Below are positions 28,106 to 36,987 of a DNA stretch of 64,000 nt, piece by piece (the stretch's first letter is position 1; every line of letters starts with the position of its first letter). Source of the stretch: Thermococcus argininiproducens (lineage in GTDB: Archaea > Methanobacteriota_B > Thermococci > Thermococcales > Thermococcaceae); contig NZ_CP080572.1 in assembly GCF_023746595.1 (NCBI RefSeq), forward strand, positions 124,001-188,000, in the 5' to 3' direction. Made by a program: the position numbers and the translations under genes. Under the pieces are notes generated by a model that was given only the letters and a program-made list of their open reading frames with translations, did not search any database and had not been told where the DNA came from.

Positions 28106-29155
28106 ATGTCAACCTCTGGAAAATATAAACAAAATATCCTATGGTTTGAAGATATAAGTAAAGATGATTTAAGTATAGTTGGCGGGAAAGGGGCCAATCT
28201 TGGAGAACTAGTTTCCATAGGAATAAGAGTTCCAGAAGGGTTTGTAGTAACTTCAACGGCTTTCAAAAACTTTATGTATGAAAGCAACATTTGGGATAAA
28301 ATCCAACGTCTGTTAAGAGAAACCAAAAGCATAACTAAGCCTTCTGAAATAAAAGAAACCGCTGAAAAAATACAGGAAATGATAGTATCTACTGAACTAG
28401 ACAAGGACCTAGAAAGGGAAATAATAGAAGCTTATGAGAAACTCTGCGAGATAAAGAAAGAAAAGAATACTAAAGTGGCCATAAGAAGCTCAGCAACTGC
28501 TGAAGATCTACCAAGTGCCAGTTTTGCTGGCATGCAAGATACATATTTGTATGTCTCAACCCCAGAGAGTGTGATTAAACACGTGAAAAAGTGCTGGGCA
28601 AGCCTTTACACTCCGAGAGCTATTGTGTACAGAAATCAGATGAACATCCCCCACGAAAATGTGTATATGGCAGTAGTTGTACAAGCTATGGTGCGTTCTA
28701 AAGCTGCCGGAGTTATGTTTACTGTGAACCCAATCACTGGAAATGAGAATGAAATAGTTATTGAGGGAAGCTGGGGACTTGGAGAAGCAGTTGTAAGTGG
28801 AAGAGTAATTCCAGATCATTTTGTAGTGGATAAAAACACTAAGCGGATTATAAAGAAGCAGATTGCAGAAAAGACTATAAGAATCGACTGGGATCCTTAC
28901 ACCCAAACCGTGAAAGAGCTTCCTGTATTTCCACAATTCAAAAAAATGCCTTCAATTAATGAGAAAGAGATAGCACTACTTGTAGAATATGCCAAAAAGA
29001 TTGAAGATCATTATGGAGTCTTTATGGATATTGAATGGGCAATAGATAGATACGAAAATTTCCCGGAAAAGGTTAAAATTGTCCAAGCTAGAGCCGAGAC
29101 AGTTTGGAATGTTAAAAAGGGAAAAATCCAAAAAGCAGAAAGTACCGAAATGTGA
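28106..29155 (+). CDS. PEP-synthase-like ATP-binding subunit (PpsB-like)
   Basis: This 349-residue protein is only the N-terminal nucleotide-binding part of PEP synthase/pyruvate phosphate dikinase. It has GGKGANLGELVSIGIRVPEGF near residue 27, VAIRSSATAEDLPSASFAGM near residue 125 and the C-terminal DIEWAI...VQARAETVW. The swivelling phosphohistidine domain is absent here and is found in a second gene at 40852. Phenylphosphate synthase of Thauera is split the same way, with a subunit of nearly this size. It probably takes phosphoryl groups from ATP and hands them to the partner's histidine. The substrate is unknown. Confidence 0.8.
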   Translation: MSTSGKYKQNILWFEDISKDDLSIVGGKGANLGELVSIGIRVPEGFVVTSTAFKNFMYESNIWDKIQRLLRETKSITKPSEIKETAEKIQEMIVSTELDKDLEREIIEAYEKLCEIKKEKNTKVAIRSSATAEDLPSASFAGMQDTYLYVSTPESVIKHVKKCWASLYTPRAIVYRNQMNIPHENVYMAVVVQAMVRSKAAGVMFTVNPITGNENEIVIEGSWGLGEAVVSGRVIPDHFVVDKNTKRIIKKQIAEKTIRIDWDPYTQTVKELPVFPQFKKMPSINEKEIALLVEYAKKIEDHYGVFMDIEWAIDRYENFPEKVKIVQARAETVWNVKKGKIQKAESTEM

Positions 29156-29170
29156 ATTGAGGTGTAAAGT

Positions 29171-29464
29171 GTGAGACTAACTTTGACCTATGGAGGACCA
29201 TTTTACGAAAAAATAAAAAAACATAAGGAAACGATCGAAATAGATAAGTCGTCTCTTACCGTTCAAGAGTTAGTTGGGATTCTCTTCCAAAAATATCCAC
29301 AATTGGCAGAATTTTTTGAAAATAACCCTGAGAAGATCTTTGAGTTCTCAACTATCATTGTAAGGGGTAGGGTTCTGATACCCCAAGATTTGCCTAGGGT
29401 TCAATTAGAAGACAAGGAGGAGGTCTTCTTCCTGCCAGTAGTACATGGAGGAAGTGCAAAATAA
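29171..29464 (+). CDS. MoaD/ThiS-like ubiquitin-fold protein
   Basis: The 97-residue beta-grasp protein resembles MoaD, the sulfur carrier for molybdopterin/tungstopterin synthesis: LTVQELVGILFQKYP, LPRVQLEDKEEVFFLPVVHGG. The usual terminal Gly-Gly is followed by Ser-Ala-Lys, so it would need trimming, or it acts differently. A GTG start follows GAGGTG. It lies 15 bases after the ATP-binding subunit and upstream of two tungsten AOR genes, so dedicated cofactor supply is a fair guess. Confidence 0.75.
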   Translation: MRLTLTYGGPFYEKIKKHKETIEIDKSSLTVQELVGILFQKYPQLAEFFENNPEKIFEFSTIIVRGRVLIPQDLPRVQLEDKEEVFFLPVVHGGSAK

Positions 29465-29660
29465 ATTATTATCATTAGAAACGTTAGACTCAATTTTGCT
29501 CTTTTTTATAACTTATTATCATGAAGCATGCTCGTCTCTTTCCATTAGCTTAGTTAACTATGTATCAAAATGTTTTATATTATTAAAATTTATTTTTGAT
29601 ATGGGCCTACAAATTGCATGGAAGTCAAACCAAAAAAGTTAAATAGTTTCATGAAATATA

Positions 29661-29680
29661 CCAAGTGATCAGACACTTGG
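29661..29680. promoter_or_regulatory. Inverted repeat at the cyclase-gene ribosome site
   Basis: CCAAGTG-ATCAGA-CACTTGG is a perfect 7-base inverted repeat. Its right arm runs into the ribosome site (TTGGAGGTGG), and a TATA-like GAAATATA lies directly before it. It could be an operator or an RNA hairpin limiting translation of the cyclase-family gene. Confidence 0.45.
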
Positions 29681-29692
29681 AGGTGGCAAACC

Positions 29693-30502
29693 TTGTTTTG
29701 GGACAGAAAAAAATATCAGTTAATTGATTTAACGCTACCAATACAGCCTTTTATGCCCGACATTGTAGGCTATGTAAAAATGACTCAATGGGACCATGAA
29801 CAAGGTGCTAGGCTAAATTCAGTACCTACAGGAATAAACCCCATAGACTTCCCCCCTGGACCACCATTTTATGAGTATCATTCGCAAGCTTGGGAAGAAT
29901 TAACTCTGGCTACTCACATTGGTACTCATATGGATGCTCCCTGGCATTTCTTCCCCACAACTGAAAATGGTAAAATGAAAGCAAAAACTATCGATGAGGT
30001 TCCTCTTGAATGGTGCATTGGAAACGGAGTAGTCTTAGACATGACACATAAAGGCCCCGGAGAGCTTATAACCGAAGAAGACGTGAAAGAAGCCTTGAAA
30101 AAGATAAACTACAAACTCCAACCGTGGGATATCGTATTGATTCACACGGGATGGGACAAGAAGTGGGGAACTAGGGAATATTTCGAAGCTCACCCCGGAA
30201 TGAGTAGGGAAGCAACACTTTACATAATCGATCAAGGCGTGAAGGTCATGGGGATTGATGCATTTGGATTTGACAGGGCATTCAAAGTAATGGGAGAAGA
30301 ATACAAGAGAACTGGAGATAAGAGTGTCCTCTGGCCAGCGCACAATGTTGGAAGGGAAAGAGAATATATCCATCTGGAAAGACTGGCAAATCTAGACAAA
30401 ATACCAAAACCAACAGGTTTCGTAGTAGTTCTTTTCCCAATAAAGATTGAGAAAGCAAGTGCTGGATGGGTCAGAGCCGTTGCAATTGTTGAAAAAGAGT
30501 AA
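29693..30502 (+). CDS. Cyclase family metal-dependent hydrolase
   Basis: The 269-residue protein belongs to the cyclase family that includes kynurenine formamidase and isatin hydrolase. The metal-binding signature HIGTHMDAPWHF lies near residue 79, and IVLIHTGWDKKWG near residue 145 and GIDAFGFDRA near residue 186 are also typical. Such enzymes open cyclic or formylated amides by water attack. Its length is nearer to isatin-hydrolase-like members than to short formamidases. The start is a TTG with a strong GGAGGTGG site. Confidence 0.8.
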   Translation: MFWDRKKYQLIDLTLPIQPFMPDIVGYVKMTQWDHEQGARLNSVPTGINPIDFPPGPPFYEYHSQAWEELTLATHIGTHMDAPWHFFPTTENGKMKAKTIDEVPLEWCIGNGVVLDMTHKGPGELITEEDVKEALKKINYKLQPWDIVLIHTGWDKKWGTREYFEAHPGMSREATLYIIDQGVKVMGIDAFGFDRAFKVMGEEYKRTGDKSVLWPAHNVGREREYIHLERLANLDKIPKPTGFVVVLFPIKIEKASAGWVRAVAIVEKE

Positions 30503-30586
30503 AAGAGTGTTAGTTTTTTTCTTTTAACTTCATTTGTGTTATACCATGGGGGGATTATATAGTAAGAAAATTCCAATTTCTTTTTA

Positions 30587-30664
30587 CATAATGTTATAAT
30601 TTCTTTCATAATGTCTATACCAAAAAGCTTAAGAATTTCAATTTGTATACCATATATTGAAATT
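30587..30664. promoter_or_regulatory. Promoter and inverted repeat of the AOR operon
   Basis: Two CATAATGT direct repeats (30587-30594, 30607-30614) sit two helical turns apart, before a TATA-like AAAAAGCTTAAG (30622-30633). Then a perfect inverted repeat with 9-base arms, AATTTCAAT (30634-30642) and ATTGAAATT (30656-30664), flanks TTGTATACCATAT. The inverted repeat covers the expected transcription start and lies 20 bases before the ATG at 30684, a typical place for a repressor. Confidence 0.5.
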
Positions 30665-30683
30665 TTTAATGGAGGAAGGTTAT

Positions 30684-32603
30684 ATGAGTATACATATTGA
30701 AGGGGGATATGCAGGAAAGACCCTTTGGGTCGACTTATCTAAAAACAAAATTCTGACAAAAGACCTTGATCCTGAACTTGCCGTAAAGTACATTGGTGGG
30801 CGCGGATTTGTTGCAAAACTTCTTTTTGATCTTGTAGATCCTGAGAGAGATCCTTTAGATCCTAAAAATCCCTTGGTATTTGCTACTGGTCCTCTATCAG
30901 GAATAGCTCCTGCTTCAGGTAGATTTACTGTTGGAGCTAGATCTCCAGCCACCGGAATCCATGGAGATTCTAATTCTGGTGGAGATTTTGCCATGGAGCT
31001 AAAGCATGCTGGTTATGACTTCATAGTAATTACTGGCAAAGCCCAAGAACCTGTTTATCTCTCCATCCAAGATGATAATGTGGAGATTAAAAGTGCTAGA
31101 GATTTGTGGGGTCTAACCACTCATGAAACATTTGACCACCTTAGAGAAAAAGAAGGAGATCGGAATATAAAAGCCGTGACAATAGGGCCTGCAGGAGAAA
31201 ATTTAGTGGCAACTGCAGCCATAATAGAGACTGAAAGTCGTGCAGCTGCAAGAGCCGGAATGGGTGCTGTAATGGGCTCCAAGAACTTAAAAGCTATCTC
31301 TGTGCGTGGTACAAAAGACATTAAATTAGCAGATTATGAAGCTTGGAAAGAAGCATTTGAAGAACTGTTACAAGTATTTCTAGATGATCCAATGACATCT
31401 CAAGTAGGAAGATTGTTAGGTTCCAATTTCCTTCATAGGGTTCATTCTGCACATGGGACTCTAATTATTGAAAATGGTCACCGTGGATATGCTACTGAGG
31501 AAGAACTTGAAAAGGTAAGTGCAGAGACAATATTAAAATATCATGTCAAAGGGAGATCTTGTTTCCTTTGTCCAATAGCATGTACCAGATCAATACACAT
31601 GAAGAGTGAGAAATATGGCATAATAAAAGGGAGAGGCCCAGAGTATTATTCAATACAATCTCTCACCTATAGGGCAGGTGGATGGGATACTGAGGCAGGT
31701 ATATACTTAAACAAGCTTTGTGATGCATATGGGATTGATGCGACAACATTACCATCCAACATCGCTTTTGCAATAGATCTGTATGAAAATGGAATAATAA
31801 CAAAAGAACAGGTTGGAGGATTAGAACTTACTTGGGGGAATTTTGAAGCAATAGAGGAAATTATAAAGAGTGTAGCTTACAGAAAAGGCAAGATTGGAGA
31901 GCTCTTTGCAAAAAGTACAAAAGAATTAATCAAAGAATTCGGGCCCGAGAGTGAATGGTATGCATTAGAGGTAAAAGGATTAACAATGCCCTCCAACGAT
32001 CCCAGAGCCGGGAATGTCTACAACATGAGATATGCTATCGCCACTAGGGGTGCCGATCACTTGAGAGTTTCTGTGCTAAGTAGCGGAAGGTCTTTGAAAT
32101 GGGACGAACTTCCAGAAGATGAAGCAATGAGAGTATTTGTGCACTTTGAGACTTATGTAACATTAGTTAACCTCTTTGAAGTCTGTAATTGGGCCTATTC
32201 TTCATACACTTCTACGCCTGAAATTGCGGAAGTAAAAGAAAAAGGAATGTTTAGGATATACAACGCCGCTACGGGCCTTAATTTAACTCCTGAAGATTTC
32301 GCAAAAGCAGCTCATAGAACAATACTAACTGAGAGAGCAGAAAATGTAAGATATGGGCTCCGCAGAGAACATGACTACTTGCCAAGAAGGGTCTTCGAAG
32401 AACCTCTACCAGTAAATGAGAAAGGAGATACCAAAATCTTCCCACGTGAGAAGTTCGAGAAACTGCTTGATGCATATTATGCACTTAGAGGACTCGATCC
32501 GAAGACTACAGTACCTAAACCACAGATTCTCAGAGAACTGGAACTCCACGAAATTGAAGAGGATCTTAGAAAGAGGGGTCTTATCAAGGAGGGAGAAGAA
32601 TGA
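30684..32603 (+). CDS. Tungsten aldehyde:ferredoxin oxidoreductase family, first copy
   Basis: This 639-residue member of the AOR family binds a tungsten bis-pterin and one 4Fe-4S cluster, oxidising an aldehyde or doing related chemistry with ferredoxin. It starts GYAGKTLWVDLSKNKI, has the pterin-binding GIHGDSNSGGDFAMELKHAG and CFLCPIACTR (cluster ligands, near residue 300), and a later FEVCNWAY cysteine. The start at 30684 follows GGAGG. It overlaps the ferredoxin-like gene by 4 bases (ATGA). The N-terminal part of domain 1 is close to the second copy at 33122. The substrate is not predictable. Confidence 0.88.
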   Translation: MSIHIEGGYAGKTLWVDLSKNKILTKDLDPELAVKYIGGRGFVAKLLFDLVDPERDPLDPKNPLVFATGPLSGIAPASGRFTVGARSPATGIHGDSNSGGDFAMELKHAGYDFIVITGKAQEPVYLSIQDDNVEIKSARDLWGLTTHETFDHLREKEGDRNIKAVTIGPAGENLVATAAIIETESRAAARAGMGAVMGSKNLKAISVRGTKDIKLADYEAWKEAFEELLQVFLDDPMTSQVGRLLGSNFLHRVHSAHGTLIIENGHRGYATEEELEKVSAETILKYHVKGRSCFLCPIACTRSIHMKSEKYGIIKGRGPEYYSIQSLTYRAGGWDTEAGIYLNKLCDAYGIDATTLPSNIAFAIDLYENGIITKEQVGGLELTWGNFEAIEEIIKSVAYRKGKIGELFAKSTKELIKEFGPESEWYALEVKGLTMPSNDPRAGNVYNMRYAIATRGADHLRVSVLSSGRSLKWDELPEDEAMRVFVHFETYVTLVNLFEVCNWAYSSYTSTPEIAEVKEKGMFRIYNAATGLNLTPEDFAKAAHRTILTERAENVRYGLRREHDYLPRRVFEEPLPVNEKGDTKIFPREKFEKLLDAYYALRGLDPKTTVPKPQILRELELHEIEEDLRKRGLIKEGEE

Positions 32604-33082
32604 AGGGAATGTTGGTTTTCTATCCTGAGAAGTGTTCAGGATGTAATGTTTGTTCTACAGTTTGTTCAGCTTACCATTTGGGCGTGATAAATCCCGACAG
32701 AAGTAGGATCAGAGTTCTGAGAAAAGAACAAGAAAATTTAGACGTTGTAAATGTATGTGTCCAATGTGAAGAGAAATTCTGCATTCAAGCTTGTCCATTT
32801 GATGCATTATCTGTATATCCTGAAACTGGAGCTATAATCGTGGATCATGACAAATGCACTCGCTGTAGACTATGCATCAGAGCTTGTCCATACAATGGTA
32901 TTATCCTAGACCCAGTGCTTAACCAAATAACAATATGTGACTTGTGTGATGGAGATCCTCAATGTGCAAAATACTGCCCAACAGAGGCTATACAATTCGT
33001 GCATCCATTAGCCAGCAAAGTAGCCCATGAACAAAATAAAGCAATAATCACATTGACAAAACAAATCCTTGAGGATCCTTGA
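32600..33082 (+). CDS. Four-cluster ferredoxin-like electron carrier subunit
   Basis: This 160-residue protein is of the HycB/DmsB type. Four cysteine groups are visible: CSGCNVCSTVC (residue 13 on), CVQCEEKFCIQACP, CTRCRLCIRACP and CDLCDGDPQCAKYCP, enough for four 4Fe-4S clusters. It lies between two AOR genes with a 4-base overlap to the first, so it is most likely their shared electron-transfer subunit. Similar ferredoxin subunits accompany tungsten AORs in multi-subunit aldehyde oxidoreductases and class II benzoyl-CoA reductases. Confidence 0.88.
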   Translation: MKGMLVFYPEKCSGCNVCSTVCSAYHLGVINPDRSRIRVLRKEQENLDVVNVCVQCEEKFCIQACPFDALSVYPETGAIIVDHDKCTRCRLCIRACPYNGIILDPVLNQITICDLCDGDPQCAKYCPTEAIQFVHPLASKVAHEQNKAIITLTKQILEDP

Positions 33083-33121
33083 TTTTAGCTTTCATTTTTC
33101 TGTTTAGAAGAGGTGAAAAAG

Positions 33122-34927
33122 ATGGAATGGTTTGGATATACTGGAAAAATACTGAGTGTGGATTTGAGTGAAAACAAACTCGATATTCTAGAGGCGGATC
33201 CAAAAGTTTATGAAAAGTATATGGGTGGGACTGGATACGCTGCCCATATCATACATAAGAATCTTAAAAAGATTAAAGATCCCGAGGATGAGTCCAACAT
33301 AATGGTTTTTGCTACTGGACCTTTAACCATTGATGGAATCCCTAATGGGGGAAGAGTAACTGTCGGCTCTATTTCTCCAGAAACTGGGATATGGGGCGAA
33401 ACTCATATTGGAACATGGTTTGCGATTGAAATGAAAAAAGCAGGATTTGACGCAATAATCGTAAAAGGAAAAGCCGAGAAACCTGTTTACTTATTCCTCC
33501 ATAATAGAAACGTGGAAATTAGAGATGCGAGCAAATATTGGGGTAAAGATATACACGAAACAATAGAGTCTCTCAGAAAGGATTTAAACGACTCAACAAT
33601 AAAGGCCTTAGCTATAGGACCTGCTGGAGAGAAGAAGGTTAAAATTTCCATTATAGCAAACGAAGAGGGATTTGGAGGAAGGTGCGGTCTAGGAGCAGTA
33701 ATGGGGTCAAAGAACCTCAAGGCAATAGTGGCAAAGGGGACGCGGACAGTTCCTGTTGCCTATCCAGAGGAACTAAGAGAGTTCCTAAAAGAATTGATAA
33801 AGAAGCTGACAAAAGGTGGAACTGGACTAAGAAGATATGGAAGCGCTGGAGGAGTAAAAGGATACCATGTGCTTGGGAATCTCCCTATTAGAAACTTCCT
33901 CTGGGGTAAATGGGACGATGATAAAGTTGCTAAGATTAGTGGAGAGAGTTTAACAGAAAACTACCTTAAGAGGCCATTCGCATGCACATTATGTCCAATT
34001 GCATGTAAAAGACTCGTAGAAGTAAAGAATGGAAAATATTTCAAAGAATTTGTCGGGTTAGGACCAGAATACGAAACAGTGGGTCTTTTAGGCTCGAATT
34101 TACTAGTAGACGACTTAGAGGCAATCATAAAAGCAAATAACATGTGCGATAGATTAGGACTAGATACTATTTCAACCGGAAACGTCATTGGATTCCTTTT
34201 TGATGCAGCAGAAAGAGGAATAGTAGACAAGAATCTTGAAGGCCTCACACTAGAATGGGGAAATGCAGAAACAGTGCACAAACTAATTGAAAAAATTGCC
34301 TACAGGGAAGGAATAGGAGATATCCTAGCAGAAGGCGTCAAAAAAGCTGCAGAGAAACTAGGAGCTCCCGAACTTGCGGTAGAAATAAAGGGTCTAGAAA
34401 TGCCTGCCCATGATGGTAGAGCCTACTGGTCCCATGGACTAAGTCACGTCACTATGAATCGTGGTGCAGACCATTTAGGATGGCCCCATATGCCATTTAA
34501 AGGCATTTCTGTGCCTGAACTTGGCATAAAAGCCTTTGACAATAGATACATCGATGGCGATGAATTAATTGAAACTGTGATAAAAATGCAAAACTTAATG
34601 ATAATCTACGACTCGTTGATTATCTGCAAATATGCATTTGCCGCTGGTTTGACTGTAACAGACATAATAAAGCTTCTTTACTTTGTTACAGGAAAAGAAT
34701 ACACTCCTGAAAAATTAATGGAAATCGCAAATAGAATATGGAAAGTACAGAGGAAAATAAACAATGAACTTGGCATAACTGCTAAAGACGATAAGTTGCC
34801 CCTCAGGATGGCAACACCCCATGCAAACAGGACGGATACACAAGTCCCACCCATAGAAAAATGGCTACCGAGATACTACGAGTTAAGAGGATTAACTGAA
34901 GATGGAGTTGTAAAAGAGATCGACTGA
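33122..34927 (+). CDS. Tungsten aldehyde:ferredoxin oxidoreductase family, second copy
   Basis: This 601-residue AOR-family protein differs from the first copy. It has the N-terminal GYTGKILSVDLSENKL, the GIWGETHIGTWFAIEMKKAG pterin region, CTLCPIACKR near residue 290 for three cluster ligands and IICKYAF near residue 503 for the fourth. GAGGTG precedes the ATG at 33122. The two AORs and the ferredoxin gene between them may form a heteromeric enzyme, or act on successive substrates. It is shorter than copy one by about 40 residues, mostly at the C-terminus. Confidence 0.88.
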   Translation: MEWFGYTGKILSVDLSENKLDILEADPKVYEKYMGGTGYAAHIIHKNLKKIKDPEDESNIMVFATGPLTIDGIPNGGRVTVGSISPETGIWGETHIGTWFAIEMKKAGFDAIIVKGKAEKPVYLFLHNRNVEIRDASKYWGKDIHETIESLRKDLNDSTIKALAIGPAGEKKVKISIIANEEGFGGRCGLGAVMGSKNLKAIVAKGTRTVPVAYPEELREFLKELIKKLTKGGTGLRRYGSAGGVKGYHVLGNLPIRNFLWGKWDDDKVAKISGESLTENYLKRPFACTLCPIACKRLVEVKNGKYFKEFVGLGPEYETVGLLGSNLLVDDLEAIIKANNMCDRLGLDTISTGNVIGFLFDAAERGIVDKNLEGLTLEWGNAETVHKLIEKIAYREGIGDILAEGVKKAAEKLGAPELAVEIKGLEMPAHDGRAYWSHGLSHVTMNRGADHLGWPHMPFKGISVPELGIKAFDNRYIDGDELIETVIKMQNLMIIYDSLIICKYAFAAGLTVTDIIKLLYFVTGKEYTPEKLMEIANRIWKVQRKINNELGITAKDDKLPLRMATPHANRTDTQVPPIEKWLPRYYELRGLTEDGVVKEID

Positions 34928-34950
34928 GCTTTTTTTCTTTTTATTAGGAG

Positions 34951-35721
34951 GTGAAAGATACGAACATAAAAGAGATTTCAGAGGAACTTGAACATCGGAT
35001 CAAACCTAAAGGTGCTCCCATAGCATTTAAGATGGTAAAGACTCATGAGATCCCAAAATACAAAGCCATCAAAAAACTAAGACGGAAACTCACCCTATGC
35101 CAAGTTTTAAAGTTAGTGGCAATACATGAAAAGACATATAGAGTCGATAGCAGAAGCTTAGCTGCGTGTGTTTTTGGGCCTTATATCCTTGGATTCGAAG
35201 AACTTCCTGAGAAATTAAAAGCAAAGTGGCTTTTAGGCAAGAAATATACTGAAGAAGGTTACGAAAAAATGATAAACGATATTATACACCTCCCACATGG
35301 AGAATATCAAGAAGCCATTTTTGGACCATTAAGGGATTTCTATCATCTAAAGATTAGTCCAGATGGTGTTATACTAACAATTAATCCTACCCAAGCTTAT
35401 CTACTTCTGGGAGGTTATTATGACTCAGAGTTCAAAAAACCGATTTCTGCTTTCAATGGCCATGCCGCATGTGAGATTGTAGCGGCTCTTGTCTTAGGAG
35501 ATCATCCCTGGATCAATATTCCTTGCGGAGGAGCAAGGGCTATGGCACATGTCCAGGATGATGAAATTTGGTTTGGAATGAGTGTCGAGGAGTTAGAAAG
35601 TGCACTAACTAGGATAAAAGAAATCGATGCAAAGTATCCTCCCCAAATATATCCCCTACTCACGGCCGGCCCTCATCCACATCATCCATGGACAAAATTG
35701 CTCGGAAAGGATGATATTTAG
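34951..35721 (+). CDS. DUF169 family protein
   Basis: The 256-residue protein of the DUF169 family has an N-terminal APIAFKMVKTHEIP segment. It contains a conserved SLAACVFGPYILGFEELPE core near residue 70, and CEIVAALVLGDHPWINIPCG with GGARAMAHVQDDEIWFGM near residues 173-208. Function is unknown; family members recur in anaerobes beside redox or one-carbon genes. The GTG start lies inside AGGAGGTG, so the exact start is uncertain. It is cotranscribed with the AOR genes. Confidence 0.75.
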   Translation: MKDTNIKEISEELEHRIKPKGAPIAFKMVKTHEIPKYKAIKKLRRKLTLCQVLKLVAIHEKTYRVDSRSLAACVFGPYILGFEELPEKLKAKWLLGKKYTEEGYEKMINDIIHLPHGEYQEAIFGPLRDFYHLKISPDGVILTINPTQAYLLLGGYYDSEFKKPISAFNGHAACEIVAALVLGDHPWINIPCGGARAMAHVQDDEIWFGMSVEELESALTRIKEIDAKYPPQIYPLLTAGPHPHHPWTKLLGKDDI

Positions 35722-35745
35722 AATTGTATTATGGAGGTGATAAGA

Positions 35746-36987
35746 TTGGATTTGCCAAATAAAGAAAAATGGGATACCGAAAAATATTGGCTGACCCCTT
35801 ACAATTGGATTGAGGAAGTACGATCCAAAATAACCCCCCCTGAAAGAGTAGTACTACATGACGCCACAGTTAGAGAAGGCCAACAAATGCCTGGAGTTGC
35901 TTTTAAGAGAGATGAGATAGTGATGATTGCAAAGGCCCTAGATGAGCTTGGCATAGACAGGATAGAATTAATTCCATTCCTTTCAAAGGATGACGAAGAG
36001 GCTGCAAAAGAGTTAGTAGACATGGGGCTCAATGCAAAACTTCTCTCCTTTGTAAGCTGGAAAAAAGAAGACACAGATTTAGCTTTAAAACTTGATCTAG
36101 AGGGAATTGTCTTAGATTTTGTTGGAAATCCCTGGCAAGGAAAGGTGTTTTGGAATTTAAAGCCAGAAGAAATCATCGAGAGAGGCCTTAACGCCGCATT
36201 ATACGCAAAAGACCATGGCCTTTATGTAGTGGCAATGCCTTGGGATGATTTCAAGGCTCCCCTAGACTTTGTAGAAAAGAACGTAAAAGCATTAGTAGAG
36301 GCCCATGTAGACAGAATTACCATATGCGACACATATGGAGATGCTCTTCCTTGGGCCATGGAATACGTGATGAAACGGCTTAAAGAGGCTGCTGGCAAGA
36401 CTCCCTTAGAACTACACATACACAATGACTTTGGATTGGCAACTGCTGGTGCTTTAGTCGCCGTAGCTTCTGGGGTGGAAGGGCTTCATGTAACAGTTAA
36501 TGGACTTGGTGAGAGAGTCGGTTTGTTATCACTCGAGGAAATTGCAGTTGCATTAGAATTTCTACTTGGTGTAAAGACAAACATAAAGCTAGAAAAACTA
36601 TATGAAGTCTCGAAAATCGTTGAAGAGATCTCAAAAGTAAAAGTCGCAGTAAACAAACCTATAGTTGGGGAAAATCAATTCAAATACACAGCTGGATGGA
36701 TCACTTGGATGCACAGAAAAGCAAGAGAAGCAGGCAAGCTTACGGGAATGCTCCCATTCATGCCTGAAGCAGTTGGAAGAAAATTGGAATATGTAGTTTC
36801 AAAAGGAAGTGGAACTTCATTCGTTGCAGAAAGGTTGACAGAATTGGGGATTACAGTAGAAGATCCCGAAGTTATGAGAAAAATAGCATATAAAGTTAAA
36901 GAGACTGCTAACACCCTAAAAAGTACTGTACCAGACTCTTTATTGATAAAAATTGCAAGGGAAATTTTGGAAAAGGAGGGGAAGTAA
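35746..36987 (+). CDS. HMGL-like (DRE-TIM) carboxyltransferase/lyase
   Basis: This TIM-barrel enzyme is of the isopropylmalate/citramalate/homocitrate synthase and HMG-CoA lyase superfamily. The catalytic VLHDATVREGQQ lies near residue 36, the metal-binding LHIHNDFG near residue 223 and the GLGERVGLLSLEEI loop near residue 252. It has no C-terminal leucine-feedback domain, so it may be a lyase or an unregulated synthase. TTG at 35746 is preferred for its GGAGGTGAT site; the ATG at 35731 has none. It stops directly before the next ATG. Confidence 0.72.
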   Translation: MDLPNKEKWDTEKYWLTPYNWIEEVRSKITPPERVVLHDATVREGQQMPGVAFKRDEIVMIAKALDELGIDRIELIPFLSKDDEEAAKELVDMGLNAKLLSFVSWKKEDTDLALKLDLEGIVLDFVGNPWQGKVFWNLKPEEIIERGLNAALYAKDHGLYVVAMPWDDFKAPLDFVEKNVKALVEAHVDRITICDTYGDALPWAMEYVMKRLKEAAGKTPLELHIHNDFGLATAGALVAVASGVEGLHVTVNGLGERVGLLSLEEIAVALEFLLGVKTNIKLEKLYEVSKIVEEISKVKVAVNKPIVGENQFKYTAGWITWMHRKAREAGKLTGMLPFMPEAVGRKLEYVVSKGSGTSFVAERLTELGITVEDPEVMRKIAYKVKETANTLKSTVPDSLLIKIAREILEKEGK

